Part shown: piece by piece, positions 1-6,265 of the stretch
Layout of the letters: every line of letters starts with the position of its first letter
How positions within the stretch are numbered: the stretch's first letter is position 1
DNA from: an uncultured Tabrizicola sp.
GTDB taxonomy: Bacteria > Pseudomonadota > Alphaproteobacteria > Rhodobacterales > Rhodobacteraceae
Assembly (NCBI GenBank): GCA_937858255.1
Contig: CALLZQ010000817.1
Location: forward strand, 1 to 10,714
Direction: 5' to 3'
Length of the DNA stretch: 10,714 nt
Position numbers and translations under genes: made by a program
The notes under the pieces: generated by a model
The model's input: only the letters and a program-made list of their open reading frames with translations
Database searches by the model: none
Told to the model about the DNA's origin: nothing

Positions 1-2
1 GC

Positions 3-2054
3 GCTTCGCTTGAGGGCGGGACAGGCGATGACACAATCTCGGACGGCAGCGGCGCCGACCCGATCTTTGGCGACGACGGAAATGATGTGATCTCCTCGCA
101 AGATGGGTCCGACGTCATTTTCGGCGGCGCCGGCGATGACACGATCCGTGCCAACTCCTTCGACGGTAATTCCGACATCTTTGGCGGCGATGGAAACGAC
201 GACATGTCATCGCGCGACAGTGACACGCTGACGGGGGGCGCCGGAGACGACATTTATCGCCTGCTCGGTCGCGTGACGATCGTCGAACAGCCGGACGAAG
301 GCAACGACACCGTTATATCGCGTCAGGCTACACTCTCGCTTGAGGCTTTCGCCAATGTGGAAAACCTGCACTACGTTGGGTCTACGTTCGATCCGACAAC
401 TTCGCTGACCGGCAATGAACTGAACAACCGGATTGATGTCGAGAATTTCGACTCCTTTGACGGGAACGAATTCGCAACGCTGGACCGGATCTTCGGGCTT
501 GGCGGCAATGACACCATCCTTTCTCGCCTCGGTGATGATGTCGTTGACGGAGGCGAAGGTGATGACAGCATCGACGGCTTTGATGGCAATGACAGTCTGC
601 TGGGCGGGGATGGCAATGACAGCATCCTCGGCGGCGCCGGGCTTGATACGCTTGAGGGCGGGGCGGGCGATGACACCCTGTTTGCCGGCGATGACGATGA
701 CACGCTGCTGGGCGGTGACGGCAATGACCTCTTGCTGACGGGAGAGGGGAGCAACAGCGCCGAAGGGGGCCTTGGCGACGATTCCATTCTGGGTGGGGCG
801 GGGGATGACCAGCTCTTTGGCGGGGATGGCAACGACACGCTGGAAGGGTCCGAGGGCAAAAACAGCCTGTTCGGCGGTGCCGGCAATGACAGCCTGATCG
901 GCAATCTGGGGGCAGACAGCCTCGACGGGGGCGAGGGCGATGATACCCTCGTCGGCGATCTCAACAGTGACACACTGGAGGGTGGCGCCGGCAATGACAG
1001 CGTGAATGCCGGAACCGGCGATGACAGTGTTTCAGGCGGCGACGGGGCCGACACGCTGTTGGGCGAGGTCGGCAATGACACGATCGACGGCGGCGCGGAT
1101 GGCGACTTTATCGGCGGCGGCGAGGGCGACGATTTGATCGACGGCGCCGGGGGCAATGACACGATCTTTGCCGGTCTGGGCAATGACACGGTGAGTGGCG
1201 GCGGGGGCAACGATGTGCTGAATGGCTCAGCCGGGCGCAACCGCCTGCTGGGCGACGCCGGCGACGACCAGATCTTCACCTCGGCGGCGGGCGATTTCGT
1301 CGGCGGAGGCGAGGGCAATGACACCGTGCGCGGGGCGGGCGGCAATGACACGATCTTTGGCGGCCTCGGCAATGACAATCTGGCCGGCGGGGCCGGCAAT
1401 GATCAGATCTTCGGCTCGGCAGGTGCCAATCTGATCTTCGCAGGCGCAGGGAACGATACGGTGCAGGGCGGCAGCGGTTCGGATACGATTATTGGCGGCG
1501 CCGGTCGCAACGTTTTGCTGGGCAATGAGGGTAATGACCGGATCCAGACCTCGGCCGGCGGCGATTTCGCGGCCGGAGGCGGCGGCAACGACACAGTGTT
1601 GGGATCCGATGGCAATGATACGATCTTTGCCGGTTCTGGCGACGATTTCATCGGCGGCGGCGCGGGCAATGACCGGATCAATGCCGGGGCAGGCAACAAC
1701 CGCATCTTTGGCGGGGCCGGAGACGACACGATCACCGCCGGCGCAGGCCGCGATGTGATGACCGGCAGCCCCGGCGCCGACACCTTTGTCTTTGTCAGCG
1801 CCGCAGCCATCGGCATCGCGGCGGGCCGCGATGTGATCACCGACTTCACCAGCGGCACCGACAGACTCGACCTGACCGCGCTGGATCAGAGCTTTAACGG
1901 CACCGCCGGTTTCCCCGGCGCCGGCAATGCCAGCTTCTTCTACTTCGCCGCCGGCGGCCTGTTGATCGGCGATCAGGATGGCGACAGCACGGCGGATTGG
2001 GTTCTCGAACTGTCCGGGGCGCCGGCCGTGGCAGTGGGCGATTTCCTGTTATAG
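3..2054 (+). CDS. RTX calcium-binding repeat protein with type I secretion C-terminal domain (5' partial)
   Basis: The frame is open from the first bases of the window, so the gene starts upstream; 683 residues are visible. A GTG at 87 lies in the middle of a repeat and is not a believable start. The protein is almost entirely glycine/aspartate nonapeptides of the GGxGxDxxx type, roughly fifty copies, which in this family bind Ca2+ and fold as a beta-roll after export. Around 240-470 the repeats are broken by a non-repeat insert that includes the VEN-L and GNELNN motifs often seen between RTX blocks. The last ~95 residues (from GADTFVF, through RDVITDF and DGDSTADW, to the end DFLL) match the serralysin M10 C-terminal/type I secretion target domain. 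Export by an ABC transporter-MFP-TolC system is inferred; no such genes are in the window. The catalytic or adhesive part, if any, lies outside, so the function is unknown. Confidence is high for the family and low for the role. Confidence 0.93.
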   Translation, partial: ASLEGGTGDDTISDGSGADPIFGDDGNDVISSQDGSDVIFGGAGDDTIRANSFDGNSDIFGGDGNDDMSSRDSDTLTGGAGDDIYRLLGRVTIVEQPDEGNDTVISRQATLSLEAFANVENLHYVGSTFDPTTSLTGNELNNRIDVENFDSFDGNEFATLDRIFGLGGNDTILSRLGDDVVDGGEGDDSIDGFDGNDSLLGGDGNDSILGGAGLDTLEGGAGDDTLFAGDDDDTLLGGDGNDLLLTGEGSNSAEGGLGDDSILGGAGDDQLFGGDGNDTLEGSEGKNSLFGGAGNDSLIGNLGADSLDGGEGDDTLVGDLNSDTLEGGAGNDSVNAGTGDDSVSGGDGADTLLGEVGNDTIDGGADGDFIGGGEGDDLIDGAGGNDTIFAGLGNDTVSGGGGNDVLNGSAGRNRLLGDAGDDQIFTSAAGDFVGGGEGNDTVRGAGGNDTIFGGLGNDNLAGGAGNDQIFGSAGANLIFAGAGNDTVQGGSGSDTIIGGAGRNVLLGNEGNDRIQTSAGGDFAAGGGGNDTVLGSDGNDTIFAGSGDDFIGGGAGNDRINAGAGNNRIFGGAGDDTITAGAGRDVMTGSPGADTFVFVSAAAIGIAAGRDVITDFTSGTDRLDLTALDQSFNGTAGFPGAGNASFFYFAAGGLLIGDQDGDSTADWVLELSGAPAVAVGDFLL

Positions 2055-2059
2055 CGGCG

Positions 2060-2088
2060 CATCTGCCAGCCAAGACTCATGGCAGATG
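2060..2088. terminator. Perfect 9-bp hairpin between convergent RTX gene and tRNA-Arg
   Basis: CATCTGCCA (2060-2068) and TGGCAGATG (2080-2088) are perfect reverse complements around an 11-nt loop, starting 6 nt after the RTX stop codon. No T-run follows on either strand, so this is not a canonical intrinsic terminator. Its place between two convergent genes suggests a bidirectional transcript-end or 3'-stabilising structure. Confidence 0.5.
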
Positions 2089-2113
2089 GTGTCAACAGGC
2101 GCCCCGCAAGCGG

Positions 2114-2136
2114 TTGCTTTACAGCAATATTTTATG
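2114..2136 (+). terminator. Weak terminator-like stem-loop downstream of the RTX gene
   Basis: TTGCT-TTAC-AGCAA (2114-2127) is a perfect 5-bp stem with a 4-nt loop, followed on the plus strand by the A/T-rich TATTTTATG. This is the only A/T-rich tail after a stem in the convergent gap. The stem is short, so termination would be weak. Read on the minus strand the loop is GTAA (GNRA type), with no T-run after it. Confidence 0.25.
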
Positions 2137-2140
2137 GAAG

Positions 2141-2217
2141 TGGCGGACCCGGAGCGATTCGAACGCCCGACCCCCAGATTCGTAGTCTGGTGCTCTATCC
2201 AGCTGAGCTACGGGTCC
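2141..2217 (-). tRNA. tRNA-Arg (anticodon ACG)
   Basis: The minus strand folds into a complete 77-nt cloverleaf. The acceptor stem GGACCCG/CGGGTCC is followed by discriminator G and an encoded CCA. The D arm is GCTC-AGCTGGATA-GAGC and the anticodon stem is CCAGA/TCTGG with loop CTACGAA. The variable loop has 5 nt. The T arm carries the TTCGAAT loop, with one G-U pair in its stem. Positions 34-36 read ACG, so this is the arginine tRNA whose A34 is deaminated to inosine by TadA to read CGU/CGC/CGA. It lies 50 nt downstream of the histidine kinase stop on the same strand and could be read from its own promoter or through the kinase gene. Confidence 0.97.
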
Positions 2218-2224
2218 GTCTTGA

Positions 2225-2243
2225 GGGGCCGTTTACCGGCCCC
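2225..2243 (-). other. GC-rich hairpin between histidine kinase stop and tRNA-Arg
   Basis: On the minus strand GGGGCCG-GTAAA-CGGCCCC is a perfect 7-bp stem with a 5-nt loop, about 25 nt past the kinase stop and 8 nt before the tRNA. It has no T-tail. It could mark the kinase transcript 3' end or a tRNA processing structure. It overlaps the proposed -10 element of the tRNA promoter, so the two readings compete. Confidence 0.4.
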
Positions 2244-2258
2244 GCCGGGGGTTTGCAA
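2230..2258 (-). promoter_or_regulatory. Possible sigma-70-type promoter for tRNA-Arg
   Basis: On the minus strand TTGCAA (2258-2253), a 17-nt spacer and TAAACG (2235-2230) form a plausible -35/-10 pair. It would start transcription a few bases before the mature tRNA 5' end at 2217, with a GC-rich discriminator as is common for stable-RNA promoters. Both boxes are degenerate (4/6 and 3/6 matches), so this is tentative. Confidence 0.33.
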
Positions 2259-2267
2259 GCGCAAAAG

Positions 2268-3671
2268 TCATGAAATCTCTTGAAGCTGTTTCGGAAGGCG
2301 GATCAGGAACTCGGTGCCCTCTTCATCCGAGCGGGTCAGTTCCAGACTGCCCCCGTGGCCGCGCACCAGTTCAGCGGCGATAACCAGGCCAAGACCTGTA
2401 CCGCCCTTGCGTGCATTGCCCTGAAAAGCCTCGAAAAGATGTTCGCGTGCCTTAGTGGGCAGGCCCGGGCCGGTATCGCCCACACGCAGCCACCAGGCGA
2501 TTTCATCCTCGCCAGCGGAAAGCTCGATCGTGCCCCCCTTGCCCGATACCTCGATGGCCTGTCTGGCATTGCGCACCAGATTATCGACCACGCGGATCAG
2601 TTGTTCGGGATCGGCGCGAAAGATCAGGCCGGGCGAGGCGTCGATCAGACAAGAAATCTCGCCCTCGGCGGACAGGCCCTCACCCTCGGCCACATCTTCG
2701 AGCAACGGGCGGATGGCAAAGCGGTCCAGACGCGGCGGCGGCTCTTCAGCCTTGCCAAAGGCCAGCGTTGATTCGCACAGATTGACCGCCCGGGTAATCG
2801 ACCCCACCAGCTTGGGCGCCGCGCGGGCGACCGCCGGATCGGCGCTGCCCTCAATCCGGTCCGCAAAAAGCTGCGCGGTCGTCAGGATATTGCGCAGATC
2901 GTGGCTGATCTTGGCCACCGCCCCGCCAAGCTGGGCCAGCCGCTCTTTCTGTTTGAGCGCGCCGGTCAACTGCCGTTGCAGGCTTTGCAGCGTCTCCTCG
3001 GCCACCCGCAATTCGGTCACGCCAGCCGAGGGCACGATCACCCGCCGCGCATCCTCGGGCGCCGCGGCATAGGCTTGCATATGCCGCACCACCCGCCGGA
3101 TCGGCCCGACAATCATCGTCTGCACGCTGATGAACAGCAACACCGCTGTCACCGCCGAAATCAGCGCCGACAAGACCAGAATGCGGATCCCATAGTCCAG
3201 CATCGCCTGACGCAGCGGGCCGGTTTCCATCGTGACCTCGATCAGGCTGCCGGCCTGCTGCACCGGATTGCCGATCACCCGGATCACATGGTTGGCCGGT
3301 TCGCCCATCACCAGCAAGGCATCGCGGATCAACTCCCACGGCCCTGACAGCCGCAGATCGAATGTCTCGGTAATCTCGGACGGAATGGGCGAGGACAAGA
3401 CCAGTTGCCGCACCTCATCGCGCCGCAACACCACGTTGAACACGCCGGCATTGTCCAGCAACTCGGCCTCCAGATCCGGGGCAATCGACTGATCCGTGGC
3501 CAACAGCGCCAGCGAGGCGATCTGCGCCTTTTCCAGCCGCTGCATCAGATAATCGGCCCTGAACCGCGCGATCGAGGGCAGAAAGATCAGCACCTCTGCC
3601 AACATGACAAAGGCGACGGTCAACAACAGGAACCGCCCCGACAGGGTGTTGAGAAACCCGCCCCTCGTCAC
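2268..3671 (-). CDS. Membrane sensor histidine kinase (HAMP-HisKA-HATPase), no adjacent response regulator
   Basis: 467 aa. Probable TM segments lie at about 13-33 and 161-186, with a ~125-residue extracytoplasmic sensor region between them, then a HAMP-like linker (~187-235). The dimerisation/phosphoacceptor motif is ISHDLRN with His257. The ATP-binding domain has the N box DNLVRNA (N364, N368), G1 box DTGPGLP (399-405), F box LFEAF and G2 box GGTGLGL (423-429). All kinase boxes are intact, so it should autophosphorylate. The start is GTG at 3671, with a purine-rich AAGGGGG upstream. It begins 23 nt after the oxidoreductase stop on the same strand, so it is probably the third gene of that operon. 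The sensor region matches no ligand domain I can name, and no response regulator lies in the window. The signal and partner are therefore unknown; a redox or membrane-related cue is a guess from the neighbours. Confidence 0.92.
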   Translation of the reverse strand: MTRGGFLNTLSGRFLLLTVAFVMLAEVLIFLPSIARFRADYLMQRLEKAQIASLALLATDQSIAPDLEAELLDNAGVFNVVLRRDEVRQLVLSSPIPSEITETFDLRLSGPWELIRDALLVMGEPANHVIRVIGNPVQQAGSLIEVTMETGPLRQAMLDYGIRILVLSALISAVTAVLLFISVQTMIVGPIRRVVRHMQAYAAAPEDARRVIVPSAGVTELRVAEETLQSLQRQLTGALKQKERLAQLGGAVAKISHDLRNILTTAQLFADRIEGSADPAVARAAPKLVGSITRAVNLCESTLAFGKAEEPPPRLDRFAIRPLLEDVAEGEGLSAEGEISCLIDASPGLIFRADPEQLIRVVDNLVRNARQAIEVSGKGGTIELSAGEDEIAWWLRVGDTGPGLPTKAREHLFEAFQGNARKGGTGLGLVIAAELVRGHGGSLELTRSDEEGTEFLIRLPKQLQEIS

Positions 3672-3694
3672 CTTGGCCCCCTTCGCGCCAAATC

Positions 3695-5113
3695 TCAGGG
3701 CAGAAACCGCTGAACCAGCCCGACCACCCGTTTCAGCAAAGGATTATCAAAGAGTTTCGGGGAAAAATAGGCTCCTGCCGCGCGTTTGCCAATTTCGCCC
3801 AATGTCGGATAGGGGGCGACCATGCCCGCGATGGTGCCCATCTTGAGCCCGCCCGAAATTGCCAGTGCCCAAAGGCCGATCAGTTCACCGGCCATCGGGC
3901 CGGCGATGCTGGCGCCTACCGGGCGGCCCTTGACCACCATCACCTTGAGCAGACCCTGCGCCTTGGCCTCGGCCTGCGCACGGTCGTTATGGTCGAAATG
4001 CTGGCGCAACACGGTCAGCGCGGCGCCGTGGCGTTCGCGCGCCTCCGCCTCGGTCAGGCCGACCTGCGCCAGTTCCGGGTCGGTATAGGTGGCCCAGGGG
4101 ATATGCGCCGTACTGGCCTTGGCCGGCAGGCCCAGCACGATCTGCCGGATCACCACCCCGGCGTGATAGCCGGCAACATGGGTGAATTGCAGGCCGCCCG
4201 CCGCATCGCCGACCGCATAGACCCGACGATTGCTCGACCGCAGGCTGGCATCCACCTTGACGCCGCGCCGGTCATGCTCGACCCCCCCCACGTCCAGCCC
4301 CACCCCCTCCGGATGCCCGCGACGCCCCACCGCAATAAGCAGATGGCTGCCCTCGATCTGCCGCCCGTCCTTGAGCGTGACCGTAACGGCCCCTGCCCCG
4401 CCGGAAACGCCGGTCACCGGCGCCTCTTCCAGCACCTCCAGCCCCTCGGCCCGCAACTTGGCCAGCACGATGCCTGCCGTCTCGGGATCGTCACGGCCAA
4501 AGGCGCGCGCGCCCTCGATCACTGTGACCTTGCACCCCAGACGCAGATGCGCCTGTGCCATCTCCATCCCGATGGGGCCGCCGCCGATCACGATCAGATG
4601 GTCAGGCCGCTCGCGTAGCGCAAAGATCGTCTCATTGGTCAGATAGGGCACGCCCTCCAGCCCCGGGATCGGCGGCACCAGCGGGCGGCTGCCCGTAGCG
4701 ATGACAAAGCGGCGGGCGCGCACCTGTGTCTCACCGGCCTGCACCTCATCCGGGCCGGTAAAGCGCGCCCAGTCGCGCAGCACCGTGCAGCCCAAGCCCT
4801 CAAACCTTTCCTGACTGTCCACGGGCGCGATGGTAGCGATCACCCGCGCAACGTGATCCTTGACGGCGGCGAAATCCACCTGCGGCTCAACCGGCGCGAT
4901 GCCAAAGGGGCCGGGATGGCGCATGGCATGGGCGGCCTTGGCGGCGGCGATCAGCGCCTTGGATGGCACGCAGCCGGAATTGAGGCAGTCGCCCCCCATC
5001 TCGCCGCCCTCGATCAGGACGACACGCGCCCCCATCTGAACCGCGCCCGCCGCGACCGACAGCCCGCCGGACCCGGCGCCGATGACACAGATATCGGTTT
5101 CAATCAGGCCCAT
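3695..5113 (-). CDS. FAD/NAD-dependent disulfide oxidoreductase, mercuric-reductase-like (class I pyridine nucleotide-disulfide family)
   Basis: 472 aa, the usual size for this family. The N-terminal FAD dinucleotide fold is GAGSGG (12-17) with ribose-binding Glu35. The redox-active pair is GGDCLNSGCVPSK with Cys43 and Cys48. The NAD(P) fold is GGGPIG (177-182) with an acidic residue (Glu200) at the end of the following strand, which favours NADH over NADPH. The second FAD contact is VYAVGDAAG (298-306). In the dimer-interface domain the usual HPT...E catalytic dyad reads YPTLGE, with Tyr435 in place of His and Glu440 kept. Tyr is also found here in MerA, but the C-terminal Cys-Cys pair of true mercuric reductase is absent and there is no N-terminal HMA domain. 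It is thus neither a clear lipoamide dehydrogenase nor a clear MerA, and the substrate is unknown. Its ATG lies one base after the TVP38 stop, so translation is likely coupled. Confidence 0.9.
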   Translation of the reverse strand: MGLIETDICVIGAGSGGLSVAAGAVQMGARVVLIEGGEMGGDCLNSGCVPSKALIAAAKAAHAMRHPGPFGIAPVEPQVDFAAVKDHVARVIATIAPVDSQERFEGLGCTVLRDWARFTGPDEVQAGETQVRARRFVIATGSRPLVPPIPGLEGVPYLTNETIFALRERPDHLIVIGGGPIGMEMAQAHLRLGCKVTVIEGARAFGRDDPETAGIVLAKLRAEGLEVLEEAPVTGVSGGAGAVTVTLKDGRQIEGSHLLIAVGRRGHPEGVGLDVGGVEHDRRGVKVDASLRSSNRRVYAVGDAAGGLQFTHVAGYHAGVVIRQIVLGLPAKASTAHIPWATYTDPELAQVGLTEAEARERHGAALTVLRQHFDHNDRAQAEAKAQGLLKVMVVKGRPVGASIAGPMAGELIGLWALAISGGLKMGTIAGMVAPYPTLGEIGKRAAGAYFSPKLFDNPLLKRVVGLVQRFLP

Positions 5114-5114
5114 C

Positions 5115-5837
5115 TCAGCCCCCTTTGCGCATATATTTCAACAAGATCGGCAAGGCTGACAGTGCCGCAAGACCCAGGATCGGCCCCAGCACATGCGGGG
5201 CAAAGATGATCGACAGGTCCGGCGTTTCGCCCCGGGCAAAGACCTCACCCAGCCGCCCCCCCGCCGAAGTAAACACGGGGGCCGGGGGGGTCCGCCCCCC
5301 CGCCGTCGGCGGCGCAAGGGGAAAAAGCGACGTCCCGACAAAGGGGGGCAAGAGATTGGCGATGAAAAACGGCACCGCCGGTACAAGACGCATGATCAAG
5401 AGCGCCGACCACTCATTCTCGCGCAGGGCCGACTGAAGGCGCGCCGCCGCCCCGCCCTTCTCCTCGATCCGCCGCGCGACATCGGCGCCAAACCCCGCCC
5501 GCGCCGCCAGAAACACCGCCACGGCCACAAGGCTGGCGCCAAGCACGATGTAAAACGAGCCCGGGAACATGCCGAAGAGAAAGCCGCCCGTCAGCGTTGC
5601 AATCGTCGCCCCCGGCAGGGAAAAGGCCACGATCACCACATAGGCCGCGACAAACAACAGACTCGCCAGCAGGAAATTGCTGTCACGAAAGGCGATCAGC
5701 GCCTCACGATGCTGTGCCAACGCCTCAAACGACAATTGCTCGCGCAGGGTAAAGGCCCCCACCGCCGCCACCAAGAGGATCACCAGAATCGGCAACCGCC
5801 TCTGCCATCCTGACGTCTTTTCACTAATCTCGTGCAT
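5115..5837 (-). CDS. TVP38/TMEM64 family (SNARE-associated/DedA-like) membrane protein, with anomalous C-terminal segment
   Basis: 240 aa integral membrane protein. Hydrophobic segments lie at about 14-32, 55-75, 80-110, 145-170 and 210-234. The VTT/SNARE-associated domain is visible as the re-entrant FSLPGA...GGFLFG element (72-89) and the MRLVPAVPFFIANLLP motif (149-164). Family members are thought to act in lipid scrambling or transport at the inner membrane; the substrate here is unknown. The ATG at 5837 has a good upstream GGAGGGG. It is the first gene of the set with the oxidoreductase (1-nt gap) and kinase. Residues about 164-195 (5253-5348) are odd: conserved helix positions become Pro, Gly and Arg while flanking matches stay in register, and the DNA there is runs of five to seven G or C. 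Function may be impaired, or the sequence may be wrong. Confidence 0.88.
   Translation of the reverse strand: MHEISEKTSGWQRRLPILVILLVAAVGAFTLREQLSFEALAQHREALIAFRDSNFLLASLLFVAAYVVIVAFSLPGATIATLTGGFLFGMFPGSFYIVLGASLVAVAVFLAARAGFGADVARRIEEKGGAAARLQSALRENEWSALLIMRLVPAVPFFIANLLPPFVGTSLFPLAPPTAGGRTPPAPVFTSAGGRLGEVFARGETPDLSIIFAPHVLGPILGLAALSALPILLKYMRKGG
5253..5348. other. G/C homopolymer-rich stretch inside the TVP38 gene, with an 8-bp palindrome
   Basis: In about 95 nt there are C7 (5256-5262), G5 (5277-5281), G7 (5284-5290), C7 (5295-5301) and G6 (5343-5348). The G7 and C7 runs form a perfect 8-bp hairpin at 5283-5302 with a TCCG loop. The neighbouring coding sequence lacks such runs. It is either a sequencing/assembly fault or a true local degeneration; the reading frame stays open. 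Confidence 0.6.
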
Positions 5838-5902
5838 CTTCCCCTCCGGTCACGGCCACCTGAACATGGACCGTTGGGCCCCTGTGGGCATAGGCCCCTC
5901 AC

Positions 5903-5966
5903 GCCGGGTTGAACACTCTGGGGCCGAGCGTGTACGCTGCGTGCCGGATTGAAACATTCCGGGCCG
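5903..5966. repeat. Imperfect 24-nt direct repeat, 40-nt period, in the divergent promoter region
   Basis: Copies at 5903-5926 and 5943-5966 share GCCGG-TTGAA and the ending GGGCCG, with 17 of 24 positions identical and no gaps. Between them lies the inverted repeat AGCGT-GT-ACGCT (5927-5938). The arrangement could be a pair of operator sites on one side of the helix (40 nt is close to four turns). No known regulator site was recognised. Confidence 0.4.
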
Positions 5967-5994
5967 CACATGGGCCCGAAGCGGTGGAAATGTT
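5953..5994. other. Imperfect long hairpin upstream of rpmH
   Basis: The inner stem CGGGCC (5960-5965)/GGCCCG (5973-5978) has a 7-nt loop. The outer stem AACATT (5953-5958)/AATGTT (5989-5994) is separated from it by an asymmetric internal loop. It lies before the rpmH promoter, so it is not part of that leader. It would be in the leader of the TVP38 operon if that transcript starts to its right. Confidence 0.3.
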
Positions 5995-6028
5995 GCAGGC
6001 AAAGCCATAATTCCGGGCTGATCTGCCG

Positions 6029-6057
6029 TTGACTTGGCACCGAACCCCCCGTAAAGG
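6029..6057 (+). promoter_or_regulatory. rpmH: Probable rpmH promoter
   Basis: TTGACT (6029-6034), a 17-nt spacer and TAAAGG (6052-6057) precede rpmH by about 70 nt. The -35 box is 5/6 to consensus and the -10 is weak, a pattern often met in GC-rich alphaproteobacteria. The predicted start near 6064 gives a leader of about 60 nt that contains the hairpin at 6076-6101. Confidence 0.5.
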
Positions 6058-6075
6058 ACGGGCTTCAAGTTCCCT

Positions 6076-6101
6076 GCCCTCGAATCCTTCGGGGTTCGGG
6101 C
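6076..6101 (+). promoter_or_regulatory. rpmH leader hairpin with a UUCG tetraloop
   Basis: GAATCC (6082-6087)-TTCG-GGGTTC (6092-6097) forms a 6-bp stem closed by C-G on a UUCG loop, a very stable RNA turn. A lower GCCC/GGGC stem (6076-6079/6098-6101) continues it across a 2-nt bulge. It ends 23 nt before the rpmH start and leaves the TGGAGAG ribosome-binding site (6113-6119) free. It could stabilise the mRNA or be a regulatory target. Confidence 0.45.
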
Positions 6102-6124
6102 AAGATGTCTGATGGAGAGCCGCG

Positions 6125-6259
6125 ATGAAGCGCACATATCAACCGTCGAACCTGGTTCGCAAGCGCCGCCATGGTTTCCGCGCCCGCATGGCGACCAAAG
6201 GTGGCCGTCTGGTGCTGGCCGCCCGCCGCGCCAAGGGCCGCAAGCGCCTGTCGGCTTGA
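6125..6259 (+). CDS. rpmH: 50S ribosomal protein L34
   Basis: A 44-aa protein, the standard L34 length, starting MKRTYQPSN and continuing with [17 protein letters not shown] and the basic ending [10 protein letters not shown]. About a third of the residues are Lys or Arg. L34 is a small, late-assembled rRNA-binding protein of the large subunit. The ATG at 6125 has a clear TGGAGAG ribosome-binding site 5 nt upstream. It is the first gene of the rpmH-rnpA-yidD block, with rnpA 38 nt downstream. A promoter-like pair and a UUCG hairpin precede it, and a small hairpin follows it, which fits the higher demand for L34 than for RnpA. Confidence 0.98.
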   Translation: MKRTYQPSNLVRKRRHGFRARMATKGGRLVLAARRAKGRKRLSA

Positions 6260-6265
6260 TTCCTG

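Larger units (their letters stand above)
5838..6124. other. 287-nt divergent intergenic region between TVP38 operon (-) and rpmH (+)
   Basis: I see no gene here. It must hold promoters for both directions. Only the rpmH one is recognisable (6029-6057); for the TVP38 side I found no convincing -35/-10 pair. It also contains a pair of ~24-nt direct repeats, a 12-bp inverted repeat, a larger imperfect hairpin and the rpmH leader hairpin, listed separately. No DnaA-box cluster was seen, so a replication origin is not supported. Confidence 0.7.

Noticed and set aside
87..89. GTG as the start of the RTX gene
   Set aside because: The frame is open upstream to position 3 and continues the same GGxGxDxxx repeats, so the GTG is an internal Val codon.
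371..1399. 342-codon minus-strand open frame opposite the RTX gene (and a similar one at 1403-1858)
   Set aside because: The product is a Pro/Ser/Leu low-complexity repeat that is simply the antisense of the Gly/Asp repeats. It has no domain and no sensible start context.
87..1800. Repeat-rich DNA as a CRISPR or satellite array
   Set aside because: The 27-nt periodicity is explained by in-frame nonapeptide codons; there are no constant repeats with variable spacers.
2090..2095. Consensus TTGACA on the minus strand just downstream of the tRNA
   Set aside because: With a 17-nt spacer the -10 would be TGGCTG, a poor match, and transcription would run antisense into the RTX gene. This is probably chance.
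3989..4618. Long plus-strand open frames opposite the oxidoreductase gene
   Set aside because: The minus-strand protein has every motif of its family; the plus-strand products show none and are codon-bias shadows.
3695..5113. Annotation as true mercuric reductase (merA)
   Set aside because: It lacks the C-terminal vicinal cysteine pair and the HMA domain, and there are no other mer genes nearby.
5838..6124. Possible replication origin near rpmH
   Set aside because: rpmH lies near oriC in some bacteria, but I see no DnaA-box cluster, A/T-rich unwinding region, dnaA, dnaN, parA or parB here.
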